22,223 nucleotides of DNA, taken from contig CAYWZW010000083.1 in the NCBI GenBank assembly GCA_964462945.1, positions 1 through 22,223 of the forward strand. Reading direction: 5' to 3'. The notes under the pieces were generated by a model, which was not told where the DNA came from, did not search any database, and was given only the letters and a program-made list of their open reading frames with translations. A program made the translations under genes and the position numbers. Position 1 is the stretch's first letter. Each line of letters begins with the position of its first letter. Below, piece after piece: positions 1 through 6,897 of this stretch. This stretch comes from GCA-020343675 sp964462945. GTDB lineage: Bacteria; Planctomycetota; Phycisphaerae; Sedimentisphaerales; Anaerobacaceae.

Positions 1-118
1 ACGGGCGGCATAAAAATGACGCACGAAAAACAACATTCTGATGGATAGTATTACGGAGAAATAAATCGACAATCGAAAATCGTAAATGACAAGTATCCTG
101 TAATCCTGTCGAAATAGA

Positions 119-148
119 AACCGCGGATAAACGCAGATTAACACGGAT
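119..148 (-). repeat. Three tandem copies of an ATCNGCGTTT-type decamer
   Basis: Read on the minus strand, three consecutive 10-base units occupy 139-148 (ATCCGTGTTA), 129-138 (ATCTGCGTTT) and 119-128 (ATCCGCGGTT). The same decamer family recurs as four units at 15931-15970. The exact 10-base period is seen directly. What it does is unknown. Apart from this repeat I see nothing in bases 1-180. Confidence 0.75.
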
Positions 149-181
149 AAGAATTTTCAATAGTCAATAGAAAATAGAGAA

Positions 182-415
182 TCATAAATCATAGATTGCG
201 TGCGGGTGTAGAATGAAAAAAGTACCGGACACCTTTAATTCTGCCTCCATTAACACCGGAATGCGGACCTGGAGTTCCTTGAGACGACTGCACAGTTCAT
301 CGGAGTGAACGTGAATTGATCCCCCGATCCGGCAACATGGCGTCGAAGCGCAGCCCGCACCGCCGAGCGAGACGGCTGCCAAACCAATGCAGGAAGCGAA
401 ATCGCGGCGGGTCAT
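182..415 (-). pseudogene. Truncated Tat-exported lipoprotein-like protein
   Basis: This reading frame starts two bases after the stop of the upstream serine hydrolase, so it was probably translated with it. From the ATG at 415 it opens with a twin-arginine signal (MTRRDF), a hydrophobic stretch and a lipobox-like GGAGC at about residues 18-22, as expected for a Tat-exported lipoprotein. Only about 60 residues follow, with no recognisable domain. The last ~18 codons are read from a dispersed repeat (215-241) and low-complexity DNA, so the gene seems cut off by a repeat or rearrangement. A genuine small lipoprotein is possible but less likely. The longer frame reaching back to 451 overlaps the upstream gene and starts without reason. 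Confidence 0.5.
215..241 (-). repeat. Dispersed GGTGTC-GGTAC repeat, copy 1
   Basis: On the minus strand this reads GAATTAAAGGTGTCCGGTAC followed by a run of T. A near-identical copy lies in the opposite orientation at 2701-2727, with about two differences in 26 bases. The two copies bracket the decayed hydrolase cluster. Similar boxes are known to me from bacterial genomes that carry REP-associated transposases; that link is inference, since no transposase is in the window. Confidence 0.65.
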
Positions 416-417
416 GT

Positions 418-1866
418 TCAACGACGCTTCTTCGCAACGATGATGAGCCAATCTGGTGGAGTAATGACCATCCGGTCTATCACACCTTCTGAATTCGTTT
501 CGAAGTTGATGGACGCGGGATCGTCTTTGAGGAAGAAATGTGTTGAGCTTTCGGCCAAGAGCTCTCCCTTTTTGGGCGTTTGATTCTTCTGCAGGAAAAG
601 GCCATCGCCTTCGCGAGTGAAGGTGAAGACGTCCTTTTCCGTTTCGTAAACCCCCGCATAACGATCCAGCACCTTCGGATCGACGGGAATGGCCTGCCGT
701 TTAGCAAGCGGATAAGATTCCCCGCGAAGCAGCGCGATGGCGATGTCCGCGATGTCGAACCGATCCCTGGACGCGTTCGCCACGTAATACACGCCCACGT
801 GAGCGTCCACGTCACCCATCATCATCGAGCACATTCCGGGCATCCTGCCGATGTGACGAATCATCGTGTTCCCCTTGACCGTCTTTCTGATGCGAAAGCC
901 AAAGCCGTAGTTGCCGCCGAAGCGGGGGTTTTGTATCTCTTTCACCGACTCTTCCGAGAGAATCCGCCGGCCTTGGAACACTCCGCCGTTCACGTGAGCG
1001 CCAAGAAATCGCGCCATATCTTCCGCGGTGAGGTAAGCATTGCCCGCCGGGTATTCGGCTGTCAGCACCTGTGGCGCAGGCCGGGGCTGCCCATTTGAGC
1101 TGGCGTCGTAGGGCAACGCCATCATCTCGACCATTTCCGGAGAGGGATAGACCGGATGCAGCGTTGTGACACCCAGCGGTTTCAAGACGTGGTCACAGAC
1201 ATATCTTTCGTATGGTTCACTGGAAATTCGTTCCAGAAGCAGCCCCGCCACGGCGTAGCCGTAGTTGTTGTACTCAAATTTAGTTTCCGGCGGACGGATG
1301 GAATAAAGCTCCGGTACCACCTGTTCAAGAGTCTTCGGCAACTCGCGACTCCAGATCGGTTTCATCGTGGTCTCACCCCGGCCAGGCCAGGAGGTCAGAC
1401 CTGACCAGTGGGAGAGCAGTTGGATAAATGTCACCGGCTGGTCGCTTTGAACGCGATCTCGTACCGGAAAATCACCCAGGTAACGATTGACCGGATCATC
1501 AAGCTTAAACTTCCCCTGCTCGGCCAACTGCATGAGGGCGGTGGCCGTCACGGCTTTGAAGGTCGAGGCGGCGTTGTAGATCGTATCAGGCGTCGCCGGT
1601 GTCTTCGTGCGAACATTGGCGTAACCGAAAGCCGCCTTCCACACAATCGAGTCCCCTCGAACGAGCGCGATCGAGATGGATGGCACGCCCTTGTCCTTGA
1701 GCGTCTTCTCGATGAGACCACTAAGCACAGTTTTGGTTTCTTCGAGATCGAACCGGCCATCCTTTGCGGTGCCTGGGTCGGCGGCGAAGGCAGCGGGGGC
1801 GGGGTGCGGCCAGACCGACACCAGCGCGGCCAGCAACAGGGTGAGGATGAACATAGCGTGTTTCAT
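418..1866 (-). CDS. Exported beta-lactamase-family serine hydrolase
   Basis: The 482-residue product has a cleavable signal peptide (MKHAMFILTLLLAALVSVWP, ending near APAAFA), so it acts in the periplasm or outside the cell. The beta-lactamase/penicillin-binding-protein fold (PF00144) fits from about residue 40 to 370: the nucleophile motif SxxK is STFK, the YxN motif is in FEYNNYGY, and a late HIG near RHIGRMPG sits where the third KTG/HxG box is expected. The last ~100 residues (DRYAGVYE onwards) resemble the beta-rich tail domain found on many such esterases. Proteins of this family may be esterases, D-amino-acid peptidases or lactamases; the substrate cannot be read from sequence. Its ATG overlaps the upstream amidohydrolase fragment's TGA (ATGA), and AGGAAAGG stands just before it. 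It appears intact although its neighbours are broken. Confidence 0.9.
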   Translation of the reverse strand: MKHAMFILTLLLAALVSVWPHPAPAAFAADPGTAKDGRFDLEETKTVLSGLIEKTLKDKGVPSISIALVRGDSIVWKAAFGYANVRTKTPATPDTIYNAASTFKAVTATALMQLAEQGKFKLDDPVNRYLGDFPVRDRVQSDQPVTFIQLLSHWSGLTSWPGRGETTMKPIWSRELPKTLEQVVPELYSIRPPETKFEYNNYGYAVAGLLLERISSEPYERYVCDHVLKPLGVTTLHPVYPSPEMVEMMALPYDASSNGQPRPAPQVLTAEYPAGNAYLTAEDMARFLGAHVNGGVFQGRRILSEESVKEIQNPRFGGNYGFGFRIRKTVKGNTMIRHIGRMPGMCSMMMGDVDAHVGVYYVANASRDRFDIADIAIALLRGESYPLAKRQAIPVDPKVLDRYAGVYETEKDVFTFTREGDGLFLQKNQTPKKGELLAESSTHFFLKDDPASINFETNSEGVIDRMVITPPDWLIIVAKKRR

Positions 1867-2066
1867 TTGGTTCCTTTCCTGAAAAGGGTATCCACCCGCT
1901 TGCCGCCGACAAAGGTGGCCTCGACTTGGATGTCCTTGATGCGTTCCGGCGGCACGCGTGTGGGATCGGCGGACAAGACCATGAAATCCGCCAGCTTGCC
2001 CTGCTCGATGGACCCCTGGTCCTTCTCCGCGAACACGGCATACGCGCCGCCCGTGACGGCGAACAC
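1863..2066 (-). pseudogene. C-terminal fragment of an amidohydrolase
   Basis: About 65 residues match the end of metal-dependent amidohydrolases of the YtcJ type: AYAVFAEKDQGSIEQGKLAD, then FMVLSADP and VEATFVGGKRV, the typical closing strands of the composite beta-sandwich domain. The metal-binding TIM barrel that should come first is absent. The ATG at 2066 is only the first methionine of the frame and lies inside the sulfatase fragment, so it is not a real start. The fragment ends in an ATGA overlap with the downstream serine hydrolase, suggesting the intact amidohydrolase once headed that operon. It cannot be catalytically active. Confidence 0.8.
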
Positions 2067-2302
2067 ACCGGTGCGGCGTAGAAGGTGGTGAGCCGCCGGC
2101 CTTCGGCCGCCATCCGGTCGAGATTCGGCGTGCGGTTCAGCGTGGACCCAAACGGTCCGATGTCCGCATAGCCGAGATCGTCGATATTAATGATGACGAG
2201 GTTGGGCTTCGGCGCGTTGGCGTCGTGTGAAGAAGCGGAGGTGACAAAGATTGCCGCCCCAACCGCGAGCGCCAGTATGGTAAAAAGCAACCGTGGTTTC
2301 AT
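2045..2302 (-). pseudogene. N-terminal fragment of an exported sulfatase
   Basis: The first 86 codons are a normal sulfatase start: signal peptide (hydrophobic core LLFTILALAVGAAIFV), then PNLVIINIDDLGYADIG with the calcium-binding Asp pair at 41-42, and finally CSPSRAA at 80-86. CxPxR is the site where cysteine is converted to formylglycine in type I sulfatases. Homology stops exactly there; the frame then runs as nonsense through the amidohydrolase fragment, with which it overlaps by about 20 bases. Nearly 400 residues of a normal sulfatase are missing, so this is a dead gene or a mis-assembly. A TATAAT six bases upstream of the ATG suggests a leaderless transcript. Confidence 0.85.
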
Positions 2303-2308
2303 GCCGTG

Positions 2309-2336
2309 ATTATAACAGGCTCCCCATCCTTGCGAA
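2309..2336 (-). promoter_or_regulatory. Promoter of the sulfatase-fragment operon
   Basis: On the minus strand TTCGCA (2336-2331) is followed after 16 bases by TATAAT (2314-2309). Only six bases then precede the ATG at 2302, so transcription would start at or next to the start codon. No ribosome-binding site lies in that space. Confidence 0.4.
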
Positions 2337-2700
2337 AGAGATAATACACAGCATCGCTCGGAAGATGAGAGATTCCCGTTCGCGATCCGGGCACGGCCAG
2401 AGAAATGAATAGGATGGAGATGAGCTTGCCCAGCGCATGGCGTTGTGTTAGAATCATATCTCGACGCAGGATGAGTGTTGCATCCCTATTTATGCTCGGC
2501 AGTAAACGGCCAGGGTGAGAGTGAGCGTGCTGAAGCGGCTACGCCGGAAAAGAGAAGCAGAAAGGACAAGCGATGAAACTCAAGACTCGAAGCTCAACGC
2601 CAAGTGGAAGTTGGAAGTTTCAAACACCGAACGTGGATTGCGCACACCGCACATCAGTCATTAGCGACTGGCTGTTGGCGATCTTTTTGAGCTTCGAGGG
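2337..2700. other. Gene-free spacer upstream of vapBC
   Basis: I find no convincing gene here. A 44-codon plus-strand frame at 2573-2707 has a fair ribosome site (AAAGGA) but has the composition of decayed repeat DNA and ends in the GGTGTC repeat. No tRNA, terminator or CRISPR structure is visible. Confidence 0.5.
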
Positions 2701-2727
2701 GAATTAAAGGTGTCAGGTACATTTTTT
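2701..2727 (+). repeat. Dispersed GGTGTC-GGTAC repeat, copy 2
   Basis: GAATTAAAGGTGTCAGGTAC followed by a T run. This is the partner of the copy at 215-241 in inverted orientation, and it ends 23 bases before the vapBC promoter. Confidence 0.65.
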
Positions 2728-2750
2728 GGGGCAAGAGCGGACAAAATCCC

Positions 2751-2779
2751 TTGACGACAGACTCATTCGGGTATATACT
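2751..2779 (+). promoter_or_regulatory. vapBC promoter
   Basis: TTGACG (2751-2756), a 17-base spacer and TATACT (2774-2779) form a near-consensus housekeeping promoter about 28 bases upstream of the vapB start. The -10 box lies inside the inverted repeat described next. Confidence 0.75.
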
Positions 2780-2789
2780 TTGGTATATA
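2772..2789 (+). promoter_or_regulatory. Probable VapB operator (inverted repeat)
   Basis: TATATAC (2772-2778), TTTG, GTATATA (2783-2789) is a perfect 7-base inverted repeat covering the -10 box. VapBC complexes commonly repress their own promoter by binding such palindromes through the antitoxin's AbrB-type domain; assigning it here is inference from position and symmetry. Confidence 0.6.
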
Positions 2790-2806
2790 TTTAAACAGGA
2801 GTCGAT

Positions 2807-3043
2807 ATGGATACAGCGAAGCTTTTCAGGAATGGCCGGAGTCAGGCGGTACGGCTGCCGAAGGAGTACGTTCTGCCCGGCGATGAGGTCTATGTCAAGA
2901 GAATCGACGGGGTCGTCGTGCTCATTCCGAAGGATGGCAAGCCGTGGGGGCCGTTCATCGAGAGCCTGGACAGATTCTCCGATGATTTCATGGACTTCAA
3001 GCGGGATCAAGGCTCCTTTGAACGGCGCGATGTCATCCCATGA
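2807..3043 (+). CDS. vapB: VapB antitoxin (AbrB/SpoVT type)
   Basis: The 78-residue protein begins with the swapped-hairpin AbrB signature typical of VapB: MDTAKLFRNGRSQAVRLPKE, then a short beta-rich stretch to about residue 48 that would bind DNA. The C-terminal half (GPFIESLDRFSDDFMDF) is acidic and aromatic, as expected for the segment that wraps around and neutralises the toxin's active site. AGGAG lies five bases before the ATG. The stop overlaps the vapC start (ATGA), so the pair is translationally coupled with the antitoxin first. It should neutralise VapC and autoregulate through the palindrome in its promoter. Confidence 0.93.
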   Translation: MDTAKLFRNGRSQAVRLPKEYVLPGDEVYVKRIDGVVVLIPKDGKPWGPFIESLDRFSDDFMDFKRDQGSFERRDVIP

Positions 3044-3450
3044 ACTACCTGCTCGACACCAATATCTGCATCTCCATCATCAAGAAGAAGCCGCCGGTGG
3101 TGCTCAAGCAGGTTGAATCGAAACAGCCGGGCCAGATTGCCATCTCGACAATCACCCTTGCCGAGCTTGAGTACGGGATTGCCCGCAGCCGTTACCCTGA
3201 TCGCAATAGGGTTGCGCTATTGGAGTTTCTTTTACCCTTCACGATTCTTGATTTCGACCAGGCGGCGTCGGCTGAGTACGGGCATATCCGATCATTGCTG
3301 GAGTCCAAGGGAAGACCGATTGGCCCGATGGATCTGTTGCTGGCGGCACAGGCAAGATCGCACGGCCTGGTTCTCGTGACTAACAACGAAAAGGAATTCA
3401 AAAGGGTCGAGGGTCTGCGAATCGAGAATTGGGCGAAGGTGTCTGCGTAG
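3040..3450 (+). CDS. vapC: VapC toxin, PIN-domain ribonuclease
   Basis: This 136-residue protein is a complete PIN domain. The acidic residues that hold the catalytic magnesium are visible: D6 in LLDTN, E42 in LAELEYG, D98 in GPMDLLLAA, with the usual TNN motif (VTNNEKEF, 114-120) in place of the fourth site. Family members cut RNA, usually initiator tRNA or the rRNA sarcin-ricin loop, and stop translation when the antitoxin is degraded; which RNA this one cuts cannot be told. Nothing looks broken, so the module is probably functional. It runs convergent to guaA, with 72 bases between the stops. Confidence 0.95.
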   Translation: MNYLLDTNICISIIKKKPPVVLKQVESKQPGQIAISTITLAELEYGIARSRYPDRNRVALLEFLLPFTILDFDQAASAEYGHIRSLLESKGRPIGPMDLLLAAQARSHGLVLVTNNEKEFKRVEGLRIENWAKVSA

Positions 3451-3522
3451 TAGCCGCTTCGCGAAGCTGTTTTGATAGACCCCTCGGCCGGACTCGAGGT
3501 GACGGCAGCGCGGGGCTGGCCG

Positions 3523-5142
3523 TCATTCCCATTCGATGGTTGCGGGGGGCTTGCTGGAGACGTCGTACACGACGCGGTTGACGCCGCGGACCTCGTTGAT
3601 GATCCGGCTGGCGATGACGCCCAAGACTTCGTATGGGATTTGCGAGAAATCGGCGGTCATGAAATCGACAGTCTCGACCGCCCGAATGGCCACGACGTTC
3701 TCGTAGCTTCGCTCATCACCCATGACGCCGACCGTCGAGACCGGTAGCAGTACGGCCAGCGCCTGCGAAATCTTTCGATACAAACCCGCCGAGCGTATTT
3801 CGTCGATCAGAATCTCATCTGCGGCCCGGAGTATTTCGAGTCTTTGCGGCGTGACTTCGCCGATTATCCTGACCGCCAGGCCCGGCCCCGGGAACGGATG
3901 CCGCCAGACGAGGTCTTCGGGCAATCCTAAATATTCGCCGACCACGCGGACCTCGTCCTTGAACAAATCCCGCAGCGGCTCGATCAGCTCGAAGCCCAAT
4001 TCGGCCGGCAGCCCGCCGACGTTGTGGTGGAGCTTGATGCTGGCGGCCTTGGCATGCGTAGCGATCCGGCCCGGGCCGGATTGCCCTTGTTCCTCTCCAC
4101 TGAGCGACGAAGACAAGGGCGGGACGCCCTCGCCACGAGGAGCGCCCGACTCGATGACGTCGGGATAGAGCGTGCCCTGGGCCAGAAATCTGACCTTTGG
4201 AATCTTCGACGCCTCGGACTCGAAGGCCTTGATGAACTGGGCGCCGATGATTTTCCGCTTCTGCTGCGGGTCGGTAACGCCGGCCAGCCCCGCCAAAAAC
4301 TGCTGCGACCAATCGACGACCCGCAAATCCATGTGAAAGTGATTGCGGAACGTGGAGACAACATTGTCACATTCGTTCTTTCGCAGCAGGCCGTTATCGA
4401 CGAAGATGCAGACAAGCTGGCTGCCTATCGCCTTGTGGACCAGCGAAGCAACGACGGAGGAATCGACGCCGCCGCTCAGGCCGCATATCACGTTGGCCTC
4501 GCCCACCCGCCGGCGGACCGCTTCGACGGTTTCGGCGGCGAAATCGCTCATCGTCCAGTCGCCGGCGCAACCGCAAATGTCATAGAGAAAATTCTTCAAG
4601 ATCTGCGGGCCCTTCGGCGTGTGCGAGACCTCGGGATGGAACTGGACGCCGAAGAATTTCTTTTTTTTGTGGCGAACCGCGGCGAACGGGCAGGTCTCGG
4701 TGGTCGCCAGGCGGACAAAATCGGCGCCCAATTCGTCGATCTGGTCGCCGTGACTGGCCCAGGCCGTGATGGAGTCCGGCAGGTTCGCAAACAGATCGCT
4801 CCTGTCCAGTATTGCGAGATTCGTCCGCCCGTACTCGCGCCGCCGGGCGGGGGCGATTCCCGCCCCTAAGATTTGACAGCCCAACTGCATGCCGTAGCAG
4901 ATGCCCAAGGCCGGCACATTCAGGTCAAAAATCTTCTGGTCGCATCTTGGCGCGTTCTTCTCATAGACGCTCGCCGGTCCGCCGGAGAGGATGATACCCT
5001 TGAGCGGCAGCTTCGAGAGCTCTCCGGCCGGCACGCCGGCGGGGAAAATCCGGGAATAGACGTTCTGCTCGCGGACCCGCCGGGCGATCAACTGGCCGTA
5101 CTGACTGCCAAAGTCCAGGATAGCGACTATTTCATGGCTCAT
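3523..5142 (-). CDS. guaA: GMP synthase (glutamine-hydrolysing)
   Basis: This cytosolic enzyme turns XMP, ATP and glutamine into GMP, the last step of guanine nucleotide synthesis. The 539 residues comprise a class I glutamine amidotransferase domain (catalytic C82 in GICYGMQ; H169 and E171 in FHPEV), an ATP-pyrophosphatase domain (SGGVDSS, 223-229) and the C-terminal dimerisation domain ending in the family hallmark TIEWE. I start at MSHEIVAILD rather than the frame's upstream ATG (5187), because the extra 15 residues lie in the leader and match nothing in the family. Between LYPDVIES and SIKLHHNVGG there are about 26 residues more than in the E. coli enzyme; they are encoded by palindromic DNA (see that entry). 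The reading frame and all catalytic motifs remain intact, so it is very likely active. Confidence 0.97.
   Translation of the reverse strand: MSHEIVAILDFGSQYGQLIARRVREQNVYSRIFPAGVPAGELSKLPLKGIILSGGPASVYEKNAPRCDQKIFDLNVPALGICYGMQLGCQILGAGIAPARRREYGRTNLAILDRSDLFANLPDSITAWASHGDQIDELGADFVRLATTETCPFAAVRHKKKKFFGVQFHPEVSHTPKGPQILKNFLYDICGCAGDWTMSDFAAETVEAVRRRVGEANVICGLSGGVDSSVVASLVHKAIGSQLVCIFVDNGLLRKNECDNVVSTFRNHFHMDLRVVDWSQQFLAGLAGVTDPQQKRKIIGAQFIKAFESEASKIPKVRFLAQGTLYPDVIESGAPRGEGVPPLSSSLSGEEQGQSGPGRIATHAKAASIKLHHNVGGLPAELGFELIEPLRDLFKDEVRVVGEYLGLPEDLVWRHPFPGPGLAVRIIGEVTPQRLEILRAADEILIDEIRSAGLYRKISQALAVLLPVSTVGVMGDERSYENVVAIRAVETVDFMTADFSQIPYEVLGVIASRIINEVRGVNRVVYDVSSKPPATIEWE
4063..4146 (-). repeat. 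Palindromic repeat inserted in frame within guaA
   Basis: This ~84-base stretch encodes guaA residues 333-360, which are extra relative to the E. coli enzyme. It contains a perfect 18-base palindrome (4064-4081, ATCCGGCCCGGGCCGGAT), an 8-base inverted pair GCCCTTGT/ACAAGGGC (4083-4090 and 4113-4120) and a short hairpin GGGCG-gga-CGCCC (4117-4129). Such dense symmetry is not normal for coding DNA. It resembles the in-frame palindromic elements described in Rickettsia, but the family here is not one I can name. Boundaries are approximate. Confidence 0.7.
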
Positions 5143-5147
5143 AATGA

Positions 5148-5184
5148 CCCGTTTCTCGATTCCCGTTTCTCGACGCTCGTCGAG
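5148..5184 (-). other. guaA leader: 14-base tandem duplication and inverted repeat
   Basis: CCCGTTTCTCGA occurs twice at a 14-base period (5148-5159 and 5162-5173). The second copy overlaps a perfect inverted repeat CTCGACG-ct-CGTCGAG (5169-5184). Both lie in the guaA 5' untranslated region. I see no purine or other known riboswitch core, so a regulatory role is only possible. Confidence 0.4.
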
Positions 5185-5196
5185 CATTTAGCGTGG

Positions 5197-5225
5197 AGTA
5201 TAAGCCCGCCCGCGCGCGTTGTCAA
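5197..5225 (-). promoter_or_regulatory. guaA promoter
   Basis: On the minus strand, TTGACA (5225-5220), a 17-base GC-rich spacer and TATACT (5202-5197) form an almost perfect consensus promoter. It gives a leader of about 50 bases before the ATG at 5142. Confidence 0.8.
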
Positions 5226-5242
5226 CGGGTTTAGCTCAATGC

Positions 5243-5270
5243 TTGCCATCGGCGCGTTTTCAAGTATAAT
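5243..5270 (+). promoter_or_regulatory. glyS promoter
   Basis: TTGCCA (5243-5248), 16 bases, then a perfect TATAAT (5265-5270), 48 bases upstream of the chosen glyS start. It runs divergent from the guaA promoter only 18 bases away, so the two could influence each other. Confidence 0.75.
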
Positions 5271-5317
5271 GGCGAGCTTGTGGAATCGACGAAGGTACTA
5301 TTTTGAGGAATTCGGCT

Positions 5318-6796
5318 ATGGCCAGGATTACGAAACTTGACGATATCGTATCGCTGTGCAAGCGGCGGGGCTTCATATTTCAATCGAGCGAAATCTACGG
5401 CGGGCTGGCGAGCTGCTACGACTACGGGCCGTTAGGCGTCGAATTGAAGAACAACGTCAAAAGGGCCTGGTGGCGAAACGTCGTGCAGATGCGGGACGAC
5501 GTCGTCGGCCTCGATTGCAGCATCCTGATGCACCCGATGGTCTGGAAATCGAGCGGGCACGCCGACAAGTTCGCCGACCTGATCGCCGAATGTAAGAAGT
5601 GCAATACCCGCACCCGCGTTGATCACCTCAAGGACAAAGCCACCGAGCAGGCCCAGGAGCATACCGAGCACGTGGCTATCGAGTCGGCGCAGGCTCAGGC
5701 CGGGAACCTGGGCAAGAAGGTCTGCCCCGCCTGCGGTGCGGTCGGCCAATTCACCGAGCCGATGCCGTTCAAGCTGATGTTCGAGACGCAAATGGGGGCC
5801 AACGTCGATGACTCGATGACGGTTCAGCTCCGGCCGGAGACCGCACAGGGCATCTTCGCCAACTTCCGCAACGTCCTGGATACCACGCGCGTCAAAATAC
5901 CGTTCGGAATCGCCCAGATCGGCAAGAGCTTCCGCAACGAGGTGACGACCAAGGCGTTCATCTTCCGCACACGTGAATTCGAGCAGGCGGAGCTGGAGTT
6001 CTTCTGCGAGCCGGGCACCGATGAGCAGTGGTTCGAGCACTGGAAGCAGGCCCGGTTCAACTGGTACATCAACCTGGGCCTGAAGAAAGAGAATCTGCGT
6101 TTCCGCGAGCATGAACGCGACGAGCTTGCCCACTACGCCAAGGGCTGCGTCGATGTCGAATACAAATTCCCGTTCGGCAGCGGCGACTGGCAGGAGCTTG
6201 AAGGCATCGCCAACCGCACGGACTATGACCTGCGGCAGCATCAGCGCGGGATGCGAACGCTCAACAGGTGGTTCGAGAACGACCGGAACTTGAACGGCGT
6301 CGAATTAGCGGCGGAGGACGAAGACTACGCGAAAGGCCCGCTCTCGTACTTCGACGACGAGAGAAAACTGCGCTACATCCCTTATGTGATCGAGCCGAGC
6401 GCCGGCATCGACAGAAGCACGTTGGCCTTTTTGGTCGATGCGTACGACGAAGAAGAGGTTCGCGGCGAGACACGGAACCTTCTGAGATTTCATCCGGCCC
6501 TGGCGCCGGTGAAGGTCGGCGTCTTCCCGTTAGTCAAGAAAGAGGGCATGCCGGAAGTCGCCAGGAAAATCTACGACGACCTGAAGAGATATTTCAACTG
6601 CTTCTACGACGAGAAAGGAGCGGTCGGCCGGCGCTACCGCCGGCAGGATGAAGCCGGGACCCCCTTCTGCGTCACCGTCGATGGCCAGACCCTGCAAGAC
6701 AGCACCGTCACCGTCCGCGAACGCGACTCCATGGAGCAAATAAGGATTTCGACAGATCAACTAAAAAGTTATCTGCGCGATAGGCTGGATACATAA
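5318..6796 (+). CDS. glyS: Glycyl-tRNA synthetase, single-chain class II type
   Basis: The enzyme charges tRNA-Gly with glycine in the cytosol. At 492 residues it is the homodimeric (alpha2, eukaryote/archaeal-like) form, not the two-gene bacterial form. Visible signatures are the N-terminal GFIFQSSEIYGG and YDYGPLG, a zinc ribbon with paired cysteines (C92/C95 and C136/C139), class II motif 2 around SFRNEV, and the anticodon-binding domain beginning near LAPVKVGVFPL. I start at MARITKLDD because GAGGAA lies seven bases upstream; the longer TTG-started frame overlaps that site. The last ~35 codons are duplicated at 7422-7526 beyond the brnTA pair, and the final 19 codons here are noticeably more AT-rich than the rest, suggesting that the 3' end was replaced by recombination. 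Confidence 0.97.
   Translation: MARITKLDDIVSLCKRRGFIFQSSEIYGGLASCYDYGPLGVELKNNVKRAWWRNVVQMRDDVVGLDCSILMHPMVWKSSGHADKFADLIAECKKCNTRTRVDHLKDKATEQAQEHTEHVAIESAQAQAGNLGKKVCPACGAVGQFTEPMPFKLMFETQMGANVDDSMTVQLRPETAQGIFANFRNVLDTTRVKIPFGIAQIGKSFRNEVTTKAFIFRTREFEQAELEFFCEPGTDEQWFEHWKQARFNWYINLGLKKENLRFREHERDELAHYAKGCVDVEYKFPFGSGDWQELEGIANRTDYDLRQHQRGMRTLNRWFENDRNLNGVELAAEDEDYAKGPLSYFDDERKLRYIPYVIEPSAGIDRSTLAFLVDAYDEEEVRGETRNLLRFHPALAPVKVGVFPLVKKEGMPEVARKIYDDLKRYFNCFYDEKGAVGRRYRRQDEAGTPFCVTVDGQTLQDSTVTVRERDSMEQIRISTDQLKSYLRDRLDT
6693..6738 (+). repeat. Direct repeat in the glyS 3' end, copy 1
   Basis: This part of glyS recurs 730 bases downstream (7423-7468) with 44 of 46 bases identical, including an unbroken 36-base match (6703-6738 with 7433-7468). 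The sequences diverge sharply right after it while still encoding similar C-termini. That pattern resembles an attachment-site core where an element recombined into the gene end. Confidence 0.9.
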
Positions 6797-6897
6797 GGAG
6801 CACAGAAATAACTTTTTGCGCTGCAAACCACTTCGTAATCTGTTAAGATATTAGCCATGACATAGATAGAAAAGCTATAGGTTGAAAGAGCATTGCG

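Noticed and set aside
2573..2707. 44-codon frame with a fair ribosome site before vapBC
   Set aside because: Composition is that of decayed repeat DNA and it ends in the GGTGTC repeat; no resemblance to a protein.
3455..3475. Terminator between vapC and guaA
   Set aside because: GCTTCGCGAAGC is a perfect palindrome, but with no room for a normal loop and only four T after it.
4024..4869. 281-codon plus-strand frame opposite guaA
   Set aside because: Lies wholly inside guaA and reads like reversed guaA sequence.
5143..5196. Purine riboswitch in the guaA leader
   Set aside because: The leader is only ~50 bases and shows a tandem duplication and a palindrome, not the three-way junction with its conserved loop bases.
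5432..6241. 269-codon open frame antisense to glyS
   Set aside because: A shadow of glyS codons on the other strand; no domain or initiation signal.
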